Positions 57,577 to 64,000 of a DNA stretch of 64,000 bases are shown one piece after another. The notes under the pieces were generated by a model, which was not told the origin of the DNA, searched no databases, and saw only the letters and a program-made list of their open reading frames with translations. Numbering within the stretch: position 1 is the first letter of the stretch; each line of letters opens with the position of its first letter. The position numbers were made by a program, and so were the translations under genes. This DNA is from Actinopolymorpha cephalotaxi (lineage in GTDB: Bacteria; Actinomycetota; Actinomycetes; Propionibacteriales; Actinopolymorphaceae): assembly GCF_013408535.1 (NCBI RefSeq), contig NZ_JACBZA010000001.1, positions 5,788,850 through 5,852,849 of the forward strand. The letters are read 5' to 3'.

Positions 57577-59709
57577 ATGCCGCAACCGTTCCTGCACGAG
57601 CTGGTCAGCTGCGTGCACGCCCCCGCAGTCGCGTTGTCCGACCCGGACGGGCAGATCCGGCCCGGCGGCGTCCAGGGCGTCCTGCTGCACGACCGGCGCG
57701 CCCTGTCCACCCTGCTGGTCGACGTCAACGGCGTCGAGCCGACGCCGGTCGGGCACGCGCTGCAGGACGCGGCCACGGCGCAGTTCGTGAGCGTGGCCCG
57801 CGACCTGGGCGACCCCGGGGCCGACTCGACGGTCCGGGTGGAGCGCGAACGCCGGGCGCACCCCGACGGCATCGAGGAGAACCTGACGCTGGTCAACGCG
57901 GCCCGGACCGCGGTGGAGTGCGTCGTACGGGTGCGGGCCGGGTCCGACCTCGCCGCCATGGACGACGTGCGGCGCGGCGGCCGGCCGGGCCTGGCGCCGC
58001 TGGCGGTGGCGGGTTCGGGCACCTGCGCCTGGGACGGCGGGGACGTGCGGGTGACCCTGGTGGCCGCGGACGGCGGGCAAGCCGACTCCCAGACCGGAAC
58101 GGACGAGCTGACGCCGGTCGCGTACGAGACCGACGCCGAGGGCCACGCGGTGTTCGCCTGGCGGGTCCGGCTGCCCGCGCGGTCCCGCTGGTCGACCACG
58201 CTGCGGCTCACCGTCGAGGAGGCGGCGACCGCCGGAACCGGCACCGCCGCCGTGACCGCCACCAGCGCGTTCCTGCCCGCGGCCGGCGGACCCGGCTGGT
58301 CCGAGGTCGACGTCTCCGGCCCGGCCGACCTGGTGCGCCTGGTCGACCGCAGTGTCGAGGACCTGGCCGCGCTCGCGCTGGCCGACCCGATGGCGCCGGA
58401 CGACGTGTTCCTCGCCGCCGGCAGCCCGTGGTTCTTCACGTTGTTCGGCCGGGACTCGCTGTGGGCGGCCCGGCTCACCCTGCCGCTCGGCACCGACCTC
58501 GCCCGCGGCACGCTGCGTACCCTCGCCCGCCGGCAGGGCACCCGGACCGACCCGGACACCGCCGAGGCGCCGGGCAAGATCCTGCACGAGGTACGCCAGG
58601 ACAACCTCGCCGTCGGCGGCCCCGGCGGGCTCCCGCCGCTGTACTTCGGGACGATCGACGCCACCGCGCTGTGGATCTCGCTGCTGCACGACGCCTGGCG
58701 CTGGGGCATGCCGACCGAGGAGGTCGCCGAGTTCCTCGACCCGCTGGAGGCGGCGCTCGGCTGGCTGACCGGGGACGCCGACGCCGACGGTGACGGCTTC
58801 CTGGAGTACATCGACGAGTCCGGGCACGGCCTGGCCAACCAGGGCTGGAAGGACTCCAACGACTCCATCCAGTTCCCCGACGGCACCATCGCCGACCCGT
58901 CGATCGCGCTGAGCGAGGCGCAGGCGTACGCCCACGAGGCGGCCATCGGCGGCGCCGCCCTGCTCGAGGCGTTCGGCCGGCCCGGCGCGGACCGGCTGCG
59001 GGACTGGGCCGAGGCGATGCGCGAACGCTTCCGTACGACGTTCTGGGTGTCGGACCGGCGCGGCTCCTTCCCGGCGATCGCCCTGGACGGCGCGAAGCGG
59101 CCGGTCGACACCGCCACCTCCAACCTCGGCCACCTGCTCGGCACCGGCCTGCTCAACCCGGAGGAGTCCTCCCGGGTCGCAGCCCGGATGGCCGAGTCCG
59201 ACCTGGACAGCGGCTACGGCCTGCGCACGATGAGCGCCGACGCGGCCGGGTTCAACCCGCTCGGCTACCACTCCGGCTCGGTCTGGCCGCACGACACCGC
59301 GATCGGCCTGCTCGGGCTGTCCCGGGCCGGTCACCACCGGGTCGCGGCCTCGCTGGCGTTCGGGCTGCTGCGGACCGCGCCGGACTTCGCGTACCGGCTG
59401 CCGGAGCTCTTCGCCGGCACCGACGCGCACGCCGGGGACCCGGTGCTCGCCTACCCCGCCTCGTGCCGGCCGCAGGCGTGGTCGGCGGCTGCCTCGGTGG
59501 TGATGCTCACCGCCGCGCTCGGGCTGGAGCCGGACGTACCCAACGGGACGTTGCGGGTCGCGCCGGCGGCGGACTTCGCGCAGTGGTGGCCGCTGAGGGT
59601 GAGCGGGCTGCGGATCGCCGGGCATTCGCTCGCCGTCGCGGTGGACGCCACCGGCCAGGTCGAGGTGCAGACGTCCGCGCCGGTCAAGGTCGAGACCCGG
59701 AAGGTGTAG
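57577..59709 (+). CDS. glycogen-debranching/amylo-alpha-1,6-glucosidase-type glycosidase
   Basis: The 710-residue protein has an N-terminal beta-sandwich typical of the GDE_N_bis family (HELVSCVHAPAVALSDPDGQ, VLLHDRRALSTLLVDVNGVE) and a C-terminal (alpha/alpha)6 barrel with SPWFFTLFGRDSLWAARLTL, GKILHEVRQDNLAVGG, GLANQGWKDSNDSIQFPDGT and NPLGYHSGSVWPHDTAIGL, the pattern of GH15/GH63-like debranching enzymes with catalytic acids in RD and KD regions. It lacks a signal peptide, so it acts in the cytoplasm on alpha-glucans or oligosaccharides. GAGGAG precedes the ATG. The sulfatase gene follows 126 bases later. Confidence 0.87.
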   Translation: MPQPFLHELVSCVHAPAVALSDPDGQIRPGGVQGVLLHDRRALSTLLVDVNGVEPTPVGHALQDAATAQFVSVARDLGDPGADSTVRVERERRAHPDGIEENLTLVNAARTAVECVVRVRAGSDLAAMDDVRRGGRPGLAPLAVAGSGTCAWDGGDVRVTLVAADGGQADSQTGTDELTPVAYETDAEGHAVFAWRVRLPARSRWSTTLRLTVEEAATAGTGTAAVTATSAFLPAAGGPGWSEVDVSGPADLVRLVDRSVEDLAALALADPMAPDDVFLAAGSPWFFTLFGRDSLWAARLTLPLGTDLARGTLRTLARRQGTRTDPDTAEAPGKILHEVRQDNLAVGGPGGLPPLYFGTIDATALWISLLHDAWRWGMPTEEVAEFLDPLEAALGWLTGDADADGDGFLEYIDESGHGLANQGWKDSNDSIQFPDGTIADPSIALSEAQAYAHEAAIGGAALLEAFGRPGADRLRDWAEAMRERFRTTFWVSDRRGSFPAIALDGAKRPVDTATSNLGHLLGTGLLNPEESSRVAARMAESDLDSGYGLRTMSADAAGFNPLGYHSGSVWPHDTAIGLLGLSRAGHHRVAASLAFGLLRTAPDFAYRLPELFAGTDAHAGDPVLAYPASCRPQAWSAAASVVMLTAALGLEPDVPNGTLRVAPAADFAQWWPLRVSGLRIAGHSLAVAVDATGQVEVQTSAPVKVETRKV

Positions 59710-59835
59710 GGACGCGACGGCGTCCGATTGGGTCACCGCCCTCGCGGGCCACGCGAGACCGGCCGTAAGGTCGGTGCCGCGTGGTCAGCGGCGACCCGCG
59801 ATGCCCGCCCGACAGTTCGCGAGCGGAGGAACCGC

Positions 59836-61269
59836 GTGCCGACCGACCAGCGCCCTGACAGACGGCCGAACCGCCCCAACATCGTCATGGTCCTCACCGA
59901 CGACCACGCCGCGCACGCCATCTCCGCCTACGACGACACTCTGCTGCAGACGCCGAACCTCGACCGGCTGGCGGACGAGGGGATGCGGTTCGACGCGACG
60001 TACTGCACGAACGCGCTGTGCGCGCCGAGCCGGGCGTCGATCCTCACCGGCACCTACAGCCACGTCAACGGCGTCCGCACGCTGACGACGTACTTCGACG
60101 CCGCGCAGCCGACGTTCGTGTCGATGCTGCGCGACGCCGGCTACCAGACCTGGCTGGCCGGCAAGTGGCACCTCGGCCACGGCGGCGAGCACGACCCTCA
60201 GGGCTTCGACCACTGGGAGGTGCTGGACGGGCAGGGGCCGTACTGGGATCCGGAGCTGATCTCCGAGCACGGCCGGCGCACCGTGCCCGGCTACACCACC
60301 ACGATCCTCACCGATCTGGCCATCGAACGGATCCGGGAACGCGACCCGGACCGGCCGTTCTGCCTGCTGCTGCACCACAAGGCGCCGCACCGCAGCTGGG
60401 ACCCGGACACCGCGCACGCCAAGCTGTTCGCCGACGAGGACCTGCCCGAGCCGGCCACGTTGTTCGACGACCACGCGGGGCATGGGCGCGCGGCCCGCGA
60501 GGCGCGGATGCGGATCGGCCGCGACCTGAACGAGCGTGACCTGAAGGAGCCGTTCCCGCCCGGGCTGACCGAGCCGGAGCGGACCCGGTGGGCGTACCAG
60601 CGCTACCTCAAGGACTACCTGCGCTGCGTGGTGTCGGTGGACGAGAACACCGGCCGGCTGCTGGACGTGCTCGACGACGAGGGTCTGCGCGACGACACGG
60701 TCGTGGTGTACAGCTCCGACCAGGGGTTCTTTCTCGGCGACCACGGGTGGTACGACAAGCGCTTCATGTACGACGAGTCGCTGCGGATGCCGCTGCTGGT
60801 GCGCTATCCGCCGGAGGTGCCGGCCGGGTCGACGACGGACGCGATGGCGCTGAACATCGACTTCGCGCAGACGTTCCTCGACTACGCCGGTCTCGAGCCG
60901 CTCCCGCGCATGCAGGGCGAGAGCCTGCGGCCGATCCTGCGCGGTGAGCGGCCGGACGGCTGGCGGGACTCGATCTACTACCGCTACTGGGAACACGACG
61001 ACGAGCCGCACCACGTCGAGGCGCACTACGGCGTCCGCACGCAGCGGTACAAGCTGATCTACTACTACGCCCGCGGCTTCGGCCTGCCCGGCGCGTCGGA
61101 GCGCACGATGTCGCCGGAGTGGGAGCTGTTCGACCTCGAACGCGACCCGGCCGAACTGCACAACGTGTGGGCGGATCCGGCGTACGCCGCCGTACGCGAG
61201 GAACTGCGGGCGGAGCTCGCCCGGCTGCAGGCGCAGTACGCCGACGACCCCTGCGACGACCTGGCGTAG
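59836..61269 (+). CDS. sulfatase (type I, cysteine-type)
   Basis: The 477-residue protein begins NIVMVLTDDHAAHAISAYDD with the metal-binding Asp pair, and contains the sulfatase signature TNALCAPSRASILTGTYSH, where Cys62 in C-x-P-x-R should be converted to formylglycine by FGE. HLGHGGEHDPQGFDHWEVL, LLLHHKAPHRSWDPD and VVVYSSDQGFFLGDHGWYDK provide the further metal and sulfate ligands. No signal peptide is present. It hydrolyses sulfate esters, probably of carbohydrate. GGAGGA at 59825-59830 supports GTG 59836. The neighbouring glycosidase suggests sulfated glycans. Confidence 0.92.
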   Translation: MPTDQRPDRRPNRPNIVMVLTDDHAAHAISAYDDTLLQTPNLDRLADEGMRFDATYCTNALCAPSRASILTGTYSHVNGVRTLTTYFDAAQPTFVSMLRDAGYQTWLAGKWHLGHGGEHDPQGFDHWEVLDGQGPYWDPELISEHGRRTVPGYTTTILTDLAIERIRERDPDRPFCLLLHHKAPHRSWDPDTAHAKLFADEDLPEPATLFDDHAGHGRAAREARMRIGRDLNERDLKEPFPPGLTEPERTRWAYQRYLKDYLRCVVSVDENTGRLLDVLDDEGLRDDTVVVYSSDQGFFLGDHGWYDKRFMYDESLRMPLLVRYPPEVPAGSTTDAMALNIDFAQTFLDYAGLEPLPRMQGESLRPILRGERPDGWRDSIYYRYWEHDDEPHHVEAHYGVRTQRYKLIYYYARGFGLPGASERTMSPEWELFDLERDPAELHNVWADPAYAAVREELRAELARLQAQYADDPCDDLA

Positions 61270-61323
61270 TGCTGACATGGAGTGACTTCCTGTCGAGTGC
61301 AGCGCGATCCGTTCGGCGGGCCG

Positions 61324-62181
61324 CTACCAGGAGACATCGTCGAGCGCTGGCCACGGCGGACCGTCCCGCAGAGCGTCGAGGAACGCGAATCCCGACCGCC
61401 TCCCGCTGGGGTGTTGGTCGTCGCGGCTCCACCGGTGGGTTGCGATGATCGCGAGGACCAGGCCCCGGCAGTCGCCCACCAGGTCCTCGTCGGCATGTGG
61501 ACAGAGCCGGCCGACCTCCTCGGGCACCCACGCGAGGTCGTACTCGACCGGCCCTTCGGCGGTGTTTTCGAAGTCGACGAAAAGTGGCCCGCTCTTCGTG
61601 TCAAGCACGTTCCCCGGGTGCGGCTCGCCGTGCAGGAGCTGCTCGGGAGCGCGCCGGTCCACGATCGACCGGCCCAGGTCGCGCAGTGTGTTCGCGAGCA
61701 GCTCCCGGTCCGCATCCGCGAGTTCGGGAGTGGCGTGCCGGCTCGCAACGTCTCGCCGGGTAGCCGCGACGCGATCCGTGAAGTGCGGTGCCGTGACCTC
61801 GAGTTGCCGCAGGCCGGCATGAAGACGTTCGAGCGCCTGCGCGTAGTCGGCCGGCGGGAGTACTCGAGAACGCACAGGCTCGTAGTAGGTCCACATGGTG
61901 ATCTTGAAACCGTCACCCACGAAGACGCGTGGCTCGACGCGGGCGTCGAGCGCGGCGACCGCGCTGTCGGTCCGGGCGAGCTGTTTCACGAGTTCGACCT
62001 CTCGCTCTGCGCTGGCGAAATGGGTCATGGGTGTGACCCGGGCGACGATGTCGCATGGCGTCAGCCGGACGACGAGCCGGTTCGAGTCGCTGAGGACGAC
62101 CACGTCGTCGACCGTCAGGCCGAGCGATGTGGCCGTCGACATCGCTGCTTGCACCGCACGCCGAGCCCTTGCCGCGTCCAT
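61324..62181 (-). CDS. aminoglycoside phosphotransferase-family protein
   Basis: The 285-residue protein has a kinase-like N-lobe (VVVLSDSNRLVVRLTPCDIV, TMWTYYEPV hinge), the catalytic loop LLHGEPHPGNVLDTKSGPLF (H-x-E/D-x-H-x-G-N-V) and the metal motif FVDFENTAEGPVEYDLAW. In APH-type kinases the loop normally reads HxDxxxxN; here Glu (GEPHPGN) takes the Asp position, so activity is uncertain. Substrate unknown. The frame ends in TGG-TAG 54 bases from the sulfatase stop on the other strand. Confidence 0.8.
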   Translation of the reverse strand: MDAARARRAVQAAMSTATSLGLTVDDVVVLSDSNRLVVRLTPCDIVARVTPMTHFASAEREVELVKQLARTDSAVAALDARVEPRVFVGDGFKITMWTYYEPVRSRVLPPADYAQALERLHAGLRQLEVTAPHFTDRVAATRRDVASRHATPELADADRELLANTLRDLGRSIVDRRAPEQLLHGEPHPGNVLDTKSGPLFVDFENTAEGPVEYDLAWVPEEVGRLCPHADEDLVGDCRGLVLAIIATHRWSRDDQHPSGRRSGFAFLDALRDGPPWPALDDVSW

Positions 62182-62220
62182 CTGTGGTTGCTCCCTTCCC
62201 TTTGAAGCAGGGCTGTGCCG

Positions 62221-62796
62221 TCAGCGGTGGCCGGCGTCGAATCCGTCGAGGAACTCCCTGATCGCCCGCTTGGACCTGAGCACGTCTCCGGTCACGTGTT
62301 GCCCGTGCCGGGCGATGATCGCCAGCTCGGCTTCGGGTTCGGTGCGCCGACCGCGCCAGATGGCCGGGATCAGGCGCCATTCGTCGCGCAACCGTTGCCA
62401 GGCTGAGTACTCACACCCTTCCGGCAGCCGGCCCGGCATCCGGAACCCACGCAGGAACGCTCGTCCCGCGCACCGCCACCACGGCGTGGCGAGGACCACC
62501 ACGGTGTCCGCGCGTTCGAGACGGAGATCGAGCGTCTCGGTGTAGTTGCCATCGGCGATCCACGCGTCGCCGGCAAGGACACGACGTTGCTTCTCGCGCC
62601 ACTCTGCCTCCGACGGTTCGACCCAGCCGGGTTTCCAGAACTGGAGGTCGAGGTGAATGAGGGGCAGGCCGGACCTGGCCGCGAGGGCGTGGGAGAGCGT
62701 GGATTTTCCGGACCCGGCCTGTCCGGTCACGACGATGCGGCGCCCCGGCGGCACAGGTTGAGCAAAATCGGATACGGCTGAGGAAGTAGACGACAC
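62221..62796 (-). CDS. P-loop kinase (adenylate-kinase-like/FlaR-type)
   Basis: The 191-residue product has Walker A in RIVVTGQAGSGKSTLSHALA, HLDLQFWKPGWVEPSEAEWR, the strand DAWIADGNYTETLDLRLERA with the lid-like region, TVVVLATPWWRCAGRAFLRG and an Arg-rich middle, matching the FlaR/AAA_17-type topology-modulation kinase family. It probably phosphorylates a small molecule or nucleotide. GTG 62796 has AAGGGG upstream. It lies 39 bases before the phosphotransferase gene on the same strand, so the two may be cotranscribed. Confidence 0.8.
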   Translation of the reverse strand: MSSTSSAVSDFAQPVPPGRRIVVTGQAGSGKSTLSHALAARSGLPLIHLDLQFWKPGWVEPSEAEWREKQRRVLAGDAWIADGNYTETLDLRLERADTVVVLATPWWRCAGRAFLRGFRMPGRLPEGCEYSAWQRLRDEWRLIPAIWRGRRTEPEAELAIIARHGQHVTGDVLRSKRAIREFLDGFDAGHR

Positions 62797-62965
62797 AAGG
62801 ACCCCTTCGGGTTACCGAGAACGAGGCCGCCACCCGGCGCACGACAGGCACGCGCCGGCGGTACAGGCGGATAGGACTCGCTGTGCCGCACATCCAGGGC
62901 AGCACGCGATGACAGGCCACTCAGGACCTGGAACGTCAACGCGCGCTTGAACGACCGGGCATTCC

Positions 62966-63697
62966 TCAGCTCCTCGCGGGGTCACTCGCTGCCCGCAGCG
63001 TAGCGCCTCCTCCAGCCGGGCGATACCCGGCGGCGAGCCGGCGTACGTCCTCCTCGGCGGCGGCGTAGGAACTGTCCGTCAGGTCGGCGAACCGTGCCAG
63101 CGCAGGGATGTCGCGGGTCCGGGTGAACTCCGCGCACACGACGTGCAGGTCCTCCTCGGCCACGCCGAGATCGCCGAAGTACGTGCGCAGGTAGGGCTCC
63201 TGGAAGTCGTACGCCGCCCGCGGCGTGCCCGGCCCGTACCCGCCTCCCCGCGCCAGCACCGCCACCACCCGCGTCCCGCGCAGCAGGCTGTCGCCGGTGT
63301 CGGGGTCGACGTACATGCCGGGGAACGTGATCCGGTCGATCCAGGCCTTCAGCGCCGCGGGTACGGAGAAGTTGTGCATGGGTACGCCGAGCAGGATGGT
63401 GTCCGCGTCGAGCACCTCCTCGACCAGCGGCCGGGTCAGCGCCCACTCGCGTTCCTCCCCCTGGTCGGCGACGTAGGCGGACACGTCGGCGCGCGCGATG
63501 ACTCCGTGCGACTCCAACCGGGTGCCGAGCGCGACGTACGCCGGACCCACCAGCGGCACGGGGTCGGCCACCACGTCGCGGCGGACGTACCCCGCGGTGC
63601 CGTACAGGTCGTACCAGACCCGGGCGAACAACGCTGTCAACCTGCGGCTGACAGACTCTTCGGACGGGCTCGAATCCACGTGCAGCAAGGACGTCAT
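62966..63697 (-). CDS. FMN-dependent NADH azoreductase-like flavodoxin-fold enzyme
   Basis: The 243-residue protein starts at ATG 63697 with GAGGGAG nine bases upstream: SLLHVDSSPSEESVSRRLTA is the FMN phosphate-binding start, followed by DADTILLGVPMHNFSVPAALKAWIDRI and the FMN-isoalloxazine region GTRVVAVLARGGGYGPG, the FMN-dependent NADH:quinone oxidoreductase/azoreductase pattern (AzoR-like). It reduces quinones or azo compounds using FMN. It is divergent from the sigma-factor gene with a 92-base spacer holding a short inverted repeat. Confidence 0.87.
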   Translation of the reverse strand: MTSLLHVDSSPSEESVSRRLTALFARVWYDLYGTAGYVRRDVVADPVPLVGPAYVALGTRLESHGVIARADVSAYVADQGEEREWALTRPLVEEVLDADTILLGVPMHNFSVPAALKAWIDRITFPGMYVDPDTGDSLLRGTRVVAVLARGGGYGPGTPRAAYDFQEPYLRTYFGDLGVAEEDLHVVCAEFTRTRDIPALARFADLTDSSYAAAEEDVRRLAAGYRPAGGGATLRAASDPARS

Positions 63698-63750
63698 GGG
63701 TCTGCTCCCTCTTCTCCTCGGACCGCCTGTCACCTCGGCCGGAGCCGTTT

Positions 63751-63766
63751 CGTCACTGGTATGACG
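63751..63766. promoter_or_regulatory. short inverted repeat in azoreductase/sigma divergent region
   Basis: CGTCA-ctggta-TGACG lies 53 bases upstream of the azoreductase start and 24 bases upstream of the sigma-factor ATG. The arms are only five bases and the function is unproven. Confidence 0.25.
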
Positions 63767-63789
63767 GAAGGCGACGAGCGAAGGGGACA

Positions 63790-64000
63790 CATGACCGACC
63801 GGGACGATCGGGGCGACCGGGACGCGCTGGCGGCCGAGTTCGAGACGCACCGCGCCCACCTGCGGGCGGTGGCGTACCGGATGCTTGGTTCGGCGGGTGA
63901 GGCCGAGGACGCCGTGCAGGAAGCCTGGTTGCGGCTCAACCGGGTCCACGCGGCCGACGACGGCAGGATCGACTCCATCGACAACCTGGGCGGCTGGCTG
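63790..64000 (+). CDS. SigJ-like ECF sigma factor (3' end outside window)
   Basis: ATG 63790 with AAGGGG eight bases upstream begins MTDRDDRGDRDALAAEFETH and continues RAHLRAVAYRMLGSAGEAED, AVQEAWLRLNRVHAADDG, the sigma region 2 of SigJ/ECF41-like factors (YRMLGS-x-AEDAVQEAWLR). About 70 codons are visible before the window edge. ECF41 factors carry a C-terminal SnoaL domain and are often linked to oxidoreductases, fitting the divergent azoreductase. Confidence 0.87.

Noticed and set aside
57481-59736. Long minus-strand open frame (751 codons)
   Set aside because: Antisense shadow of the debranching-type enzyme; low-complexity Gly/Arg/Val composition and no motif.
62797-62965. Possible small gene between the P-loop kinase and azoreductase genes
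   Set aside because: Short frames exist (for example minus strand 62727-62939) but they overlap the kinase start and lack a ribosome site or conserved features.

Overview
The window is a very GC-rich, densely coding bacterial chromosome segment with GTG and TTG starts, clear AGGAGG-type ribosome sites, F420-dependent (LLM-class) oxidoreductases, many TetR regulators, SatD- and DUF6131-like proteins and actinobacterial T7SS-type small proteins. This points to an actinomycete, probably of the Nocardioides/Kribbella/Actinopolymorpha sphere; the genus cannot be fixed from the sequence alone. No rRNA, tRNA, CRISPR array, transposase, integrase or replication origin was seen.

Layout. 1-8.2 kb: two divergent methyltransferases, a two-TM potassium-channel protein, a lipoprotein, an acetyltransferase, a DUF998 membrane protein, a broken HtrA-like protease with a long KPEPA repeat, an AHSA1-type protein, an LLM oxidoreductase, a frameshifted formylglycine-enzyme-like gene and a 51-residue membrane protein. 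8.2-19 kb: methyltransferases, galU, a metallo-beta-lactamase-fold hydrolase, an aminoglycoside-phosphotransferase-fold gene, a two-component system, a DUF2231-like protein, peptidase E with an interrupted NUDIX gene, prs, a RidA protein and a SnoaL-like protein. 19-33 kb: an acyl-CoA dehydrogenase, a second LLM oxidoreductase, NUDIX, a secreted GH43 enzyme divergent from an aldehyde dehydrogenase, a TetR/ABC/membrane-protein operon and an MMPL exporter divergent from a TetR. 33-38.7 kb: a thioredoxin-NHL protein, a lipoprotein, an aldo/keto reductase and paaN.

38.8-41.3 kb is the most unusual part: five tightly packed minus-strand genes encoding a YbaB-like protein, an EspC/WXG100-sized helical protein, a CpnT-type N-terminal domain with membrane helices, a small C-terminal toxin-like domain starting at TTG inside the preceding gene, and a two-domain putative immunity protein. 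I read this as a split type VII-secretion polymorphic toxin-immunity cassette, sitting between paaN and a divergent 3-hydroxyacyl-CoA dehydrogenase gene. 

41.4-57.2 kb: the 3-hydroxyacyl-CoA dehydrogenase, an ECF sigma factor with a coupled membrane protein, an I36/crystallin-like secreted protein, a Tat-exported PhoD phosphatase, a branched-chain 2-oxoacid dehydrogenase operon (bkdABC), a CoA transferase/racemase, an acyl-CoA dehydrogenase, a SatD/membrane-protein pair and a FadB/FadJ-type fusion. With paaN these suggest aromatic, fatty-acid and branched-chain acyl-CoA catabolism. 57.6-64 kb: a debranching-type glycosidase, a sulfatase, a phosphotransferase-fold protein, a P-loop kinase, an azoreductase and a SigJ-like sigma factor cut by the window edge. 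Convergent gene pairs are often separated by strong GC-rich hairpins, and several divergent regions hold palindromes that are listed as candidate operators.
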